In this document: positions 8,204 to 16,924 of the stretch, one piece after another
How positions within the stretch are numbered: position 1 is the stretch's first letter
Layout: the number at the start of each line of letters is the position of its first letter
Assembly: GCF_943373825.1 (NCBI RefSeq)
Contig: NZ_CALSBP010000001.1
Span: 1 to 64,000, forward strand
DNA length: 64,000 nt
Source of the DNA: Aquimarina spinulae
GTDB lineage: Bacteria; Bacteroidota; Bacteroidia; Flavobacteriales; Flavobacteriaceae
Direction: 5' to 3'
Position numbers and translations under genes: made by a program
The notes under the pieces: generated by a model
Told to the model about the DNA's origin: nothing
Database searches by the model: none
The model's input: the letters and a program-made list of their open reading frames with translations, nothing else

Positions 8204-10558
8204 ATGAATTATGAGATCGATGATGATTCTGAAAATCTATTCATCAAAGAATTACTAGAAAGATATATAGCCCATTGGAGGTTATTTATTGTTTCTCTTG
8301 TAATTTGTTTTGTGATAGGTTTTTTCTATTTAAGATATACTCCTAAGATGTATCGAGCTACATCTACTATATTAATTAAATCAGAGAATAATGGAGCAAT
8401 GTCTGAACTTTCTGCTTTTGAAGACCTCTCTATTTTTAAAAACGCTAAACGAGAAGTAGAAAATGAGATAGAAATACTTAAATCACGACCCTTACTCGAA
8501 AATGTTGTTAGAAAACTACACCTAAATGTTCAATATTTTAGTAAAACTAAATACTCTAAACGATTTGTAGAACTTACTAAAAACTCACCTGTTAAAGTTA
8601 AGTTCCTTGAAGATTCTTATTATGATCAGGGATTAAATTTTATTATCACGATTCTGCCTAATGCGCAGTTTGCTATAAAAGATACTAACGAAAATTTCAT
8701 TCTAAAAGGGGGATACGGAAAATGCATAGGTTCTCCCTTTGGAGATATTTTGGTTGAACCAGATTTTAAAATTCTTCACGAGTATATAGGTACTAATATT
8801 TATGTAAATAGTACTCCGCTTCTGGATATGGTAGAAAGATATAAGTCGACGATAAAAATAGGTCTTACCGACCAAAATACAAGTGTAGTCACATTAACGC
8901 TAACCACAATCGCTCAAGATAGAGCTAAAGAAATTTTAAACAGTCTTATTGAAGAATATAACAAAGATGTTATAAAAGATAAAAATCAAATCTCTGCTAA
9001 TACTGCCGATTTTATAAAAGAGAGAATACATATTATTAATCAGGAATTAGGTGACTTAGAGAAAAATGTCGAATTCTTTAAAACCGAAAATAATTTAACA
9101 AATTTATCTTCAGAAGCTTCTATAATGCTAGAAAAGTCTTTTGTTAATGAAAAAGAACAGTTAGCTGCAACAATACAAATTGGATTAACAGATTATTTAA
9201 TGGATTATTTAGAAAATTCTAAAAATGATCTTCTTCCTGTAAATCTTGGGTTTGAAGACCGTAAGGCAGTTACCCTGATTTCTCGATACAATGATATAGC
9301 ATTGCAACGAAATAGAATACTAAAGAGTTCTGGAGTAGAAAACCCACTCTTAATAAACTTAAACGATAAGCTTTTTGATTTAAGAAAGAGCATACAACAA
9401 AGTCTCATCAACCTAAAAAAAACGCTTCAACTTAAAATAGATAACCTTAAAAACAGTGATGCTATAGTAAATGCCCAAATTTCATCATTACCAGAAAAAG
9501 AACGAAAACTTAGAGATATACAGCGACAACAACAAATCAAAGAAACTTTGTTCTTGTATTTATTAGAAAAAAGAGAAGAAACAGCAATCTCTCTTGCCGC
9601 AACCGTTTCGAATGTAAAAGTTATCGAAAGAGCATATATTTCTCGTAGTCCCATACGACCAAAAAAGAATATTGTATTTCTAACAGGCTTTCTTGCGGCA
9701 CTAATTGTACCTATCGTTATTGTTTTCTTTAAAGATTTAATGAATACTAAGGTTAATGATATTAAAGAGCTAAAAAAGAAATTAAAATTGCCGCTACTAG
9801 GTAGTATTCCTTCATCTCCAGAAGATAAAAAGCTGGTAACACCTAAAGCAGATCGATCAATATTGGCAGAAGCATTTAGACTATTAGAAACCAATCTAGA
9901 CTTTCTCTTGGCGCATTCTAAAGAAAAAGGAAAAACCATTTTAATTACTTCTAGTATTAAAGGAGAAGGAAAGTCCTTTGCCGCTAGTAATCTAGGGATA
10001 ACTCTTGGTCGTTCTGGAAATAAGGTTGCTTTGTTAGAAATGGATTTAAGATCTGCAGAGTTAAAAGAGCGAATGGATGTTGATGGTAAAAAAGGAATTA
10101 CCAATTTTATTAGAGACGAATCTATACAGATTGAGGATATAATGTCTAATATGAAAGGCTTTAAGAACTTAGACGTTTTTACCTCTGGGCCAAAACCTCC
10201 AAACCCTGCAGAATTATTAAAACATGAACGAATTGAAGAATTATTTGGGTATTTAAAAAAAGAATACGATTATATTCTTATAGATACACCTCCTATTACT
10301 GTTGTAGCAGATACTTTATTATTAAGCTCTTATGCCGATTTGTGTGTCTATGTAGTAAGACAAAAGTTTTCAGATAAAAGACTTTTGGATATTCCTAAAA
10401 CACTAAATCAAGAAAAACGATTTGCTTCTATAGCAGTTTTGTTTAATGATGTAGACTTTAGAAAAATTGGATATGGATATGGCTACGGATATGGCTATGG
10501 AGAAAGATCAAAGAGAGGATTCTTTAAAAGAGTGCTAAACCTAATGGTTAGTAGATAA
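8204..10558 (+). CDS. Polysaccharide co-polymerase with BY-kinase domain (Wzc-like tyrosine autokinase)
   Basis: The 784-aa inner-membrane protein has a Wzz-like chain-length domain between two helices (about 27-45 and 488-508). Long periplasmic coiled-coil segments lie near 265-300 and 380-470. The cytosolic BY-kinase carries Walker A at about 582-591 (SSIKGEGKS), Walker A' near 608-616 (ALLEMDLRS) and Walker B near 687-697 (YILIDTPP). It ends in a tyrosine-rich tail in which Gly and Tyr alternate at about 755-765; such clusters are the autophosphorylation sites that set chain length and export. It follows the sugar transferase by 142 bases. It should control polymerisation and export of the polysaccharide built by the upstream genes. 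Confidence 0.93.
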   Translation: MNYEIDDDSENLFIKELLERYIAHWRLFIVSLVICFVIGFFYLRYTPKMYRATSTILIKSENNGAMSELSAFEDLSIFKNAKREVENEIEILKSRPLLENVVRKLHLNVQYFSKTKYSKRFVELTKNSPVKVKFLEDSYYDQGLNFIITILPNAQFAIKDTNENFILKGGYGKCIGSPFGDILVEPDFKILHEYIGTNIYVNSTPLLDMVERYKSTIKIGLTDQNTSVVTLTLTTIAQDRAKEILNSLIEEYNKDVIKDKNQISANTADFIKERIHIINQELGDLEKNVEFFKTENNLTNLSSEASIMLEKSFVNEKEQLAATIQIGLTDYLMDYLENSKNDLLPVNLGFEDRKAVTLISRYNDIALQRNRILKSSGVENPLLINLNDKLFDLRKSIQQSLINLKKTLQLKIDNLKNSDAIVNAQISSLPEKERKLRDIQRQQQIKETLFLYLLEKREETAISLAATVSNVKVIERAYISRSPIRPKKNIVFLTGFLAALIVPIVIVFFKDLMNTKVNDIKELKKKLKLPLLGSIPSSPEDKKLVTPKADRSILAEAFRLLETNLDFLLAHSKEKGKTILITSSIKGEGKSFAASNLGITLGRSGNKVALLEMDLRSAELKERMDVDGKKGITNFIRDESIQIEDIMSNMKGFKNLDVFTSGPKPPNPAELLKHERIEELFGYLKKEYDYILIDTPPITVVADTLLLSSYADLCVYVVRQKFSDKRLLDIPKTLNQEKRFASIAVLFNDVDFRKIGYGYGYGYGYGERSKRGFFKRVLNLMVSR

Positions 10559-10912
10559 CCTAAGCCCTGTACGTATTAGAAGAACTATAGTTTTAATCGA
10601 CCAAATTATCGTATTCGAGGCTACTTTATATATGTTTAAATTAGTAAGTATATCGACAAGGATCTTAGTATAAAACAAGTTTCTTTATTGGATAAGAATT
10701 GAGTTTTTGCTATATTCATATTGTAAATACATCATGTCATACAACCTTAATTAATCAAAATTTCCCCTAAAAAAAGCTCGTGTCTTCTCGAGAAAATAAG
10801 TTGAGTAAATAGTAAAATCTGTAATCATTATTTCGAATTACAAAACAAAAAAACAACTTAATGCATTTAGAATAGAATACTTGTTCTTTTATGTGAAAAA
10901 CTGAAAAATACA
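10559..10912. other. 354-base AT-rich gap, nothing definite
   Basis: No ORF with a credible start, no strong terminator hairpin and no consensus promoter was found. It separates the Wzc-like gene from the methyltransferase gene, so the latter is probably transcribed on its own. Confidence 0.5.
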
Positions 10913-11611
10913 ATGGCTGAAAAAATTTACACCGAAGAAAATAGTGAGTATTTAAAAAAAAATCCTACCTGGCATGCCGAAGACTCGCCTTGGAAAGCTA
11001 AACAGATCATTAAAATGTTAGATCGTAATCCAATACATCCAAAATCTATTGCAGAAGTTGGTTGTGGTGCTGGTGAGATATTAAATCAATTGCATAAGAC
11101 GATGCCCGATGATGTGCATTTTACAGGATATGATATTTCGAATGATGCTATTAATATTGCCAGACAAAGAGAAAAATCTAGATTAGAATTTAAATCAGAA
11201 GATTTTCTAAAGATAAACTCAAAATTCGATTTATTACTCATGATAGATGTTTTTGAACATGTTGATGATTACCTTGGGTTCTTAAAACTATGTAAGCATA
11301 AAGCAAAAAATACGATATTTCATATCCCATTAGATATATCAGTTAACCGACTATTGAAAAATGATCTTATGTCTTTACGAAAATCTGTGGGACATCTACA
11401 TCATTTCACAAAAGAAACCGCAATAGCTACATTAAAAGATTGCGGATATGAGATTGTTGATTTCTTTTACACGACAAGTTTTCTGGATTTTCCTAGAAAA
11501 ACAATAAGTTCAAAAATTACATACTTACCCAAAAGAATACTGTATAAAGCCAATAAAGATATAACTGTAAAGCTATTAGGTGGATGCTCATTATTAGTCA
11601 TGACAAAATAG
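10913..11611 (+). CDS. Class I SAM-dependent methyltransferase
   Basis: The 232-aa soluble protein has the class I methyltransferase order. The motif I strand IAEVGCGAGEIL (about 46-57) is followed by an acidic residue after strand 2 (FTGYDIS) and then FDLLLMIDVFEHVDDY (about 104-119), the motif IV/post-motif typical of the Methyltransf_11/23 group. The loop and helix that determine substrate are not diagnostic. Homologues of this size are often found in polysaccharide or O-antigen regions and could methylate a sugar, but the 354-base separation from the Wzc-like gene means the link is only positional. Start ATG 10913 has no competing upstream start. Confidence 0.85.
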   Translation: MAEKIYTEENSEYLKKNPTWHAEDSPWKAKQIIKMLDRNPIHPKSIAEVGCGAGEILNQLHKTMPDDVHFTGYDISNDAINIARQREKSRLEFKSEDFLKINSKFDLLLMIDVFEHVDDYLGFLKLCKHKAKNTIFHIPLDISVNRLLKNDLMSLRKSVGHLHHFTKETAIATLKDCGYEIVDFFYTTSFLDFPRKTISSKITYLPKRILYKANKDITVKLLGGCSLLVMTK

Positions 11612-11690
11612 TGTAAATTACAATCACACTAATTTATATTTAGATGCCCTTAATTTTTAATAAAATTTTAGATATAGTTTATAGAGATAA

Positions 11691-13277
11691 TTAAAATTCT
11701 GAAGTAAAGTGAAACTCGATCGATGGATATTTTTGTTGTGTCATTTGTAAGCTGAAAGAAGAATCAGCCAAAAATACCAGTTGACCCTGTTTATCTTTTG
11801 CCAGAAATTTGCTTTTTACACGTTTAAAATCTTTAAACTCATCATTATCCTGATCTTTAGCTTCTACCCAGCAAGCCTTATGAACATTAAGGTTCTCATA
11901 CGTGCATTTTGCACCATACTCATGTTCTAATCTATATTGAATTACTTCATATTGTAAAGCGCCAACGGTTCCTATCACTTTTCTTCCGTTCAATTCTAAT
12001 GTAAAAAGCTGTGCAACTCCTTCATCCATTAATTGATCTATTCCCTTTGCTAATTGCTTAGATTTCATAGGATCTGCATTGTTGATATACCTAAAATGTT
12101 CTGGAGAAAAACTAGGCACTCCTTTATAATGCAAAATTTCTCCTTTGGTGAGAGTATCCCCAATTTTAAAATTCCCGGTATCATGTAATCCAACAATATC
12201 ACCAGGATATGATATATCTACAATCTCCTTTTTTTCAGCAAAAAAAGCATTAGGGCTAGAAAATTTAAGTTTTTTATTATGTCTTGTATGCAAATACGGA
12301 ACGTTTCTTTCGAAAGTCCCTGATACAATTTTGATAAAAGCCAGTCTGTCTCTATGTTTGGGATCCATATTGGCATGAATTTTAAATACAAATCCTGTAA
12401 AATCTTTTTCTTCAGGATGTACCAATCGTACATCACTTTCTTTTGGTTTTGGTGGAGGAGCAATAGTAACAAAACAATCTAATAATTCTCTAACGCCAAA
12501 ATTATTTAATGCTGATCCAAAAAACACAGGCTGTAAATCACCATTTTGATACTGTTCTTTTTCAAATTTTGGGTATATCCCTTCTACCAACTCTAATTCT
12601 TCACGTAATGTGTCTGCGGCAGTATCACCGATGATGTCATTAAGATTCTGAGACGATAAATCAGATATTTCGATGGTTTCTTCAATATTTTTTCTATTAT
12701 CACCGCTAAAAAGATTGATGTTTTTTTCCCAAATATTATAAATTCCTTTAAAATCATATCCCATTCCAATAGGAAAACTTAGTGGGATAACGGTAAGGCC
12801 AAGTTTTTGCTCTATTTCATCCAGAAGTTCAAAAGCATCTTTTCCTTCACGATCCAGTTTGTTAATAAAAACAATCATAGGGATATTTCTCATTCTACAA
12901 ACAGAAACTAATTTTTCAGTCTGTTCCTCAACACCTTTTGCAACATCAATCACGACAATTACACTATCCACAGCAGTTAAGGTCCTAAATGTATCTTCAG
13001 CAAAATCTTTATGCCCGGGAGTATCTAGAATATTAATCTTAATGTCTTTGTACTCAAAAGCTAATACAGAGGTAGCGACAGATATACCTCTTTGACGTTC
13101 AATTTCCATAAAATCACTAGTAGCTCCTTTTTTAACTTTGTTTGATTTTACGGCCCCTGCTTCTTGAATAGCACCTCCAAAAAGTAATAATTTTTCGGTC
13201 AATGTAGTCTTACCTGCATCAGGGTGAGAGATGATTCCAAAGGTTCTTCTTCTCCCAATTTCGTCTATAAATTTCAT
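11691..13277 (-). CDS. prfC: Peptide chain release factor 3
   Basis: The 528-aa translational GTPase has the RF3 layout. The G domain carries G1 in SHPDAGKTTLTEKLLLFGG near residue 18, the RGISV switch (G2) near 64-68, DTPGHKDFAEDT (G3) and NKLDREGKD (G4). EF-Tu-like domain II and the RF3-specific C-terminal domain follow, including NVHKACWVEAKD. The length equals the family norm of about 525-530. RF3-GTP ejects RF1 or RF2 from the ribosome after peptide release. The ATG at 13277 precedes the conserved MKFIDEIGRRRTFGIISHPD opening. It is convergent with the methyltransferase gene and transcribed alone. The assignment over EF-G or LepA is secure from length and domain content. Confidence 0.97.
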   Translation of the reverse strand: MKFIDEIGRRRTFGIISHPDAGKTTLTEKLLLFGGAIQEAGAVKSNKVKKGATSDFMEIERQRGISVATSVLAFEYKDIKINILDTPGHKDFAEDTFRTLTAVDSVIVVIDVAKGVEEQTEKLVSVCRMRNIPMIVFINKLDREGKDAFELLDEIEQKLGLTVIPLSFPIGMGYDFKGIYNIWEKNINLFSGDNRKNIEETIEISDLSSQNLNDIIGDTAADTLREELELVEGIYPKFEKEQYQNGDLQPVFFGSALNNFGVRELLDCFVTIAPPPKPKESDVRLVHPEEKDFTGFVFKIHANMDPKHRDRLAFIKIVSGTFERNVPYLHTRHNKKLKFSSPNAFFAEKKEIVDISYPGDIVGLHDTGNFKIGDTLTKGEILHYKGVPSFSPEHFRYINNADPMKSKQLAKGIDQLMDEGVAQLFTLELNGRKVIGTVGALQYEVIQYRLEHEYGAKCTYENLNVHKACWVEAKDQDNDEFKDFKRVKSKFLAKDKQGQLVFLADSSFSLQMTQQKYPSIEFHFTSEF

Positions 13278-13695
13278 TTGATTTTGTTTATTATTCTAAA
13301 TATTTAGATACACTCGCAATCGCACCAAATTTCATAGTAAAACAGGCCTTTGCAGCTTATTCTTTTAACTACTCTATAATTGGTGATATATTTATTATCT
13401 GCCCTTATATCTAAATGAGGATGCAAATATAGTACTAAAATGAACAATAATACTTATTGATATCATTAAGTAAAAAGGATATTGTTCTATATTAAAATAG
13501 ATTCATTTTTAGCAGGCAAATATTCTAAATAAAACCTTGATGGTATATGCGTAGGAAATTTGCTCTGTATAGATTTTTATACCTGTCTTAATCGATTTTT
13601 TACGTTTTTTATCGAAAAAAACTATTTTTTGGCAAAAAAATAAAGAAAAACGTAAATCTATTATCATATTTGTGTTGATTTCTAAATACGGTTTT

Positions 13696-13720
13696 ACCTT
13701 ACTATATGTGAGGTTTTTTT
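13696..13720 (+). terminator. Intrinsic terminator with no annotated upstream gene
   Basis: ACCTTAC (13696-13702), loop TATAT and GTGAGGT (13708-13714), with one U-G pair, lead straight into a run of T to 13720. No + strand gene precedes it within 2 kb, so it may end a short RNA or attenuate the adhesin leader. Confidence 0.45.
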
Positions 13721-13787
13721 AATTAGAGGATTTGTAGAAACTAATTACCCCCATAGTTTTTGCTTTAAACACAAATACATCGTCAAA

Positions 13788-13907
13788 ATGAAAAAAATAG
13801 ATTATTACTTTTTTTTAAAAAATTATGTATACAATCCTATAAAGTATACAAGTTCTTTCCCTCTTAGATTTTTTGGATATTGGATTAAAAGTGTCCAGCT
13901 GCATTAA
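13788..13907 (+). CDS. Possible 39-aa small protein
   Basis: ATG at 13788 opens a 39-codon frame rich in aromatic residues (it begins MKKIDYYFFLKNYVYNP and ends YWIKSVQLH). It is not recognised. The 13 bases AATACATCGTCAA just before its ATG recur at 15943-15955 just before an ATG of the PorP/SprF gene, which hints at a real translation start. It is short, and coding status rests only on the start context. Confidence 0.25.
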   Translation: MKKIDYYFFLKNYVYNPIKYTSSFPLRFFGYWIKSVQLH

Positions 13908-13997
13908 TCAATTAATTAGTCAAAATTATTACGCTTTGATATTACGATATATTTTGAAAAATAATTCACACAATGTTAATCAGTTAGTATATTGCTT

Positions 13998-15887
13998 ATG
14001 TTAATTTTTACTCTATTTCCGCAAAGAAAATTTACTTCACTTATTAGAATTGTATTTTTTACAATCTTATTTTCTTTTGGTAACGGTTATTCTCAAAATT
14101 TGTTAACAAATCCAGGGTTAGATGTTGCAGGAGTCGATTGTACAATAGACAACGGGGCGTTTGATGTAGCACCTGATGGTTGGGGTAAAATATATACTCC
14201 TGATAGATCTACAGAGACTCAAAGAACCTGGTATATTATTAATGCTCCAAGGCCAGCTTCTCCTGGTGGGGGGTGTTATTTTGGGTTTAGGATGTTTGGT
14301 GCTACTCAAGAAGGGATAAAACAAAATGTTACTTTGGTAGGAGGGGTACAATATTCATTTTCGTTTGATTATCTTATAGAAAGCCGGCCAGGTTTACCGC
14401 CTTGTGCACCTCAAACAGAGATTAAGTTAGATGGTACAGTTGTAGCTACTGTTCCGATATCAAGTGTAGAAAATGTTTGGGAAAGACCTGTAGTAACATT
14501 TATTGCTCCAACAAGTGGTTCGTTTTCATTCGAATTTGTAGCAAAAGGAACTTGCCAAAACACATGGAATTTTGTAGATGATTTGGTTTTAGAAGTTACC
14601 GACCCCGATACCGATGGCGATGGTAATCCAAATGTAAGTGACCCTAATCCTTTGGTAGCAACAGCTGTTGATGATAATGTAGCCGCAATGGTTGGAGGAA
14701 GCGTAAGTATTGATATTTTGGCGAATGATGATTATTTGAATAATAATGATCCCAATAATTTGGGTACAACCAGTATTACTCAGATAGGTGGTTCTGCCGG
14801 TGGTACAGTTGCGTTTGATGCATCTACAGGAGAGATGACATATACCCCAATAGCAGGAGAAGCAGGAAGTTCTGTTACAATTATTTATCAAGTATGTAAT
14901 GATGAGAGTGGTGTATTGGTTTGCGATGATGCTATAGTAACAATCGTAGTGGCAGATAATATAACAGCAAATGATGATACAGTGACTATTAATAGTGATA
15001 CAGGTGGTAATTCTATCAATGTTGTTAACGATAATGATATTTTAAATGGAAATGGAGTTGCATTGGGGGTTGATGTTACGATAACTACAGTCGCAGATCC
15101 CAATCCGGGAGATGGTGTTAGTTTCGATCCAAGTACAGGCGAGGTTACAGTTGTATCCAATACTCCACCAGGTGATTATATCATAACCTATACGCTATGT
15201 AGCATCGCGACTCCATTAGTTTGTGATGATGCAATTATTACAATTACAGTAGTACCTGCACCAAATGGTACTATAACAGGGCATTTGTATAGTGACTTAA
15301 ACGATAATAGCACACAAGATATTGGTGAACCAGACTTAGAAGGAGTAGATGTTAATATTATCGATGTTAATGGGGTAGAGCAAACTGTGACTACAGACGT
15401 AAATGGAGACTATATTGCAAATGTTCCTGTAGGAGCAACTATAGTAGATATCAACAATACGACACTTCCGTTAGGAAGCTTACAAACCGAAGGAACTGAT
15501 CCAACAACAGTAAATGTAATAGGAACCGGAATAACGGTAGAAGAAAATAATGGATTTGTGATAATTGCTGATGTTGATGATGAAATCGATGTATATACAG
15601 GGATTTCTCCGAATGGAGATGGTATTAATGATCAGTTTAGAATCGTAGGATTAGATAATTTTCCGAATAATACATTACAAATATTCAATCGTTGGGGAGT
15701 TAAGATATTTGAAGAGAACGGATATGAACAATCTGGGGCTAAATTCTTTGAAGGAATTAGTGAAGGAAGAGCTACAATGGGTAAGAATAAAGAATTGCCT
15801 GTAGGGACTTATTTTTATGTTTTAGAATATGAAAACGCTAGTGGAATCAACATGTCCAAAGCTGGTTACTTGTATATAAATAGATAA
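13998..15887 (+). CDS. Secreted multidomain adhesin with type IX secretion type B sorting domain
   Basis: Starting at ATG 13998 (an in-frame TTG lies six bases upstream) the protein is 629 aa. A signal peptide ends near residue 33 (GYSQ/NLL). A jelly-roll-like module follows (about 35-195), then a calcium-binding DPDTDGDGNPNVSDPNP stretch. Two Ig/cadherin-like repeats follow, each with a VCDDAI-VTI-type strand. An SdrD B-like module begins GTITGHLYSDLNDN. The gliding-motility-type C-terminal domain (about 532-629) opens ISPNGDGINDQF and ends KAGYLYINR. Type B domains direct export by type IX secretion and surface attachment. It heads a likely operon with a PorP/SprF and an OmpA-PD40 protein, the standard companion genes for such adhesins. 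The ligand is unknown. Confidence 0.93.
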   Translation: MLIFTLFPQRKFTSLIRIVFFTILFSFGNGYSQNLLTNPGLDVAGVDCTIDNGAFDVAPDGWGKIYTPDRSTETQRTWYIINAPRPASPGGGCYFGFRMFGATQEGIKQNVTLVGGVQYSFSFDYLIESRPGLPPCAPQTEIKLDGTVVATVPISSVENVWERPVVTFIAPTSGSFSFEFVAKGTCQNTWNFVDDLVLEVTDPDTDGDGNPNVSDPNPLVATAVDDNVAAMVGGSVSIDILANDDYLNNNDPNNLGTTSITQIGGSAGGTVAFDASTGEMTYTPIAGEAGSSVTIIYQVCNDESGVLVCDDAIVTIVVADNITANDDTVTINSDTGGNSINVVNDNDILNGNGVALGVDVTITTVADPNPGDGVSFDPSTGEVTVVSNTPPGDYIITYTLCSIATPLVCDDAIITITVVPAPNGTITGHLYSDLNDNSTQDIGEPDLEGVDVNIIDVNGVEQTVTTDVNGDYIANVPVGATIVDINNTTLPLGSLQTEGTDPTTVNVIGTGITVEENNGFVIIADVDDEIDVYTGISPNGDGINDQFRIVGLDNFPNNTLQIFNRWGVKIFEENGYEQSGAKFFEGISEGRATMGKNKELPVGTYFYVLEYENASGINMSKAGYLYINR

Positions 15888-15939
15888 ATGTATCTGGAAT
15901 ATCATATATTTGTTATTCCCTAAATCGAATTAAATACTT

Positions 15940-16896
15940 ATGAATACATCGTCAATAATGTTTATGCTTGTAGTTTTAGGTTTTGCTACAACTTCTATTT
16001 GCGCACAACAAGATGCCCAATATACCCAATACATGTACAATACGATAAGTGTTAATCCTGCCTATGCTGGTAGTCGTGGAGTATTAAGTATTATGGGACT
16101 GCATCGTAGTCAATGGGTTGGCTTAGATGGTGCGCCTCGTACTCAAACCCTTACTCTTAATACTCCGATAGGAGGTAATGAACGCCTTGGTTTAGGTCTA
16201 TCTATTGTTAATGATGAGATAGGTCCTACCGATGAAACATATTTTGATATTGATTTTTCCTATTCTATTCCTACTTCGGATGAAGGAAAACTAAGTTTTG
16301 GATTAAAAGCAGGCGGTCATTTGTTAAATGTAGATTTTCAAAAACTATCTCAGTTTAATAGTAATGATGCTTTGTTTGAAAACAATATTGATAATAAGTT
16401 TAGCCCTAATGTTGGCGTTGGAGTCTATTATCATACCAATCGTTTTTATGTGGGATTAAGTGCTCCTAATCTATTAGAAACAAATCATTTTGATGAAAGT
16501 ACAACAAGTAGTAATAGTACAGCAGTGAGTTTTTTGGCAGAAGAACGTATCAACTATTATTTAATAGCAGGTCATGTTTTTGATTTGACCGATGATATAA
16601 AATTTAAACCTGCCGTTTTAAGCAAACTAGTGTTTGGAGCACCATTACAAGTAGACGTTTCTGCAAACTTTTTGTTATATAACCGCTTAACTTTAGGAGC
16701 AGCATATCGTTGGAGTGCAGCAGTCAGTGGTATGGTAGGCTTCCAGATATCAGACTCGATGATGATTGGATTTGCTTATGATCGAGAAACAACAGAGTTA
16801 GGACAATCACAATTTAATGATGGAAGTTATGAAGTGATGCTACGATTCGAACTTTTCAAAAAATATAATAGAATGCTAACACCGCGTTTCTTTTAA
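15940..16896 (+). CDS. PorP/SprF family type IX secretion membrane protein
   Basis: The 318-aa outer-membrane barrel protein has a signal peptide ending near ICAQ and the family opening QDAQYTQYMYNTISVNPAYAGSRG. GLHRSQWVGLDGAPRTQ follows, then alternating amphipathic strands to a C-terminal barrel strand (YEVMLRFELF). PorP/SprF proteins are needed for secretion or surface anchoring of type B sorting-domain cargo, and the gene lies 52 bases after such a cargo gene. The start used is ATG 15940; an in-frame ATG at 15958 is an alternative, because the 13 bases before it are shared with another start region at 13774-13786. TATATTTG at 15905-15912 could give an internal promoter. Confidence 0.93.
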   Translation: MNTSSIMFMLVVLGFATTSICAQQDAQYTQYMYNTISVNPAYAGSRGVLSIMGLHRSQWVGLDGAPRTQTLTLNTPIGGNERLGLGLSIVNDEIGPTDETYFDIDFSYSIPTSDEGKLSFGLKAGGHLLNVDFQKLSQFNSNDALFENNIDNKFSPNVGVGVYYHTNRFYVGLSAPNLLETNHFDESTTSSNSTAVSFLAEERINYYLIAGHVFDLTDDIKFKPAVLSKLVFGAPLQVDVSANFLLYNRLTLGAAYRWSAAVSGMVGFQISDSMMIGFAYDRETTELGQSQFNDGSYEVMLRFELFKKYNRMLTPRFF

Positions 16897-16924
16897 TTAA
16901 GTTTTAAAATGTAATAGTAAAAAA

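Larger units (their letters stand above)
13278..13997. other. 720-base regulatory gap with a stand-alone terminator and a tiny ORF
   Basis: This interval separates the divergent prfC and adhesin genes. It holds a hairpin-plus-T-run terminator on the + strand (13696-13720) with no gene upstream of it, and a possible 39-codon ORF (13788-13907), both described separately. The remainder is AT-rich without recognisable coding. A TATATTTTG-like word near 13950 could be the promoter box of the adhesin gene. Confidence 0.45.

Noticed and set aside
9427..10104. 225-codon open frame on the minus strand inside the BY-kinase gene
   Set aside because: It lies antisense to a well-supported kinase gene and its product is low-complexity (Ser/Phe/Leu rich) with no family pattern; the kinase motifs fix the real frame.
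10460..10505. GGATATGGCTAC near-repeats as a minisatellite or CRISPR-like array
   Set aside because: The repeats are codons of the Gly-Tyr tail in frame and too few and short for a CRISPR array.
14589..15160. Minus-strand frames in the adhesin gene rich in Asn, Ile, Cys or Ser, Thr
   Set aside because: They come from the Asp/Asn/Thr-rich repeats of the adhesin read backwards; there is no start context.
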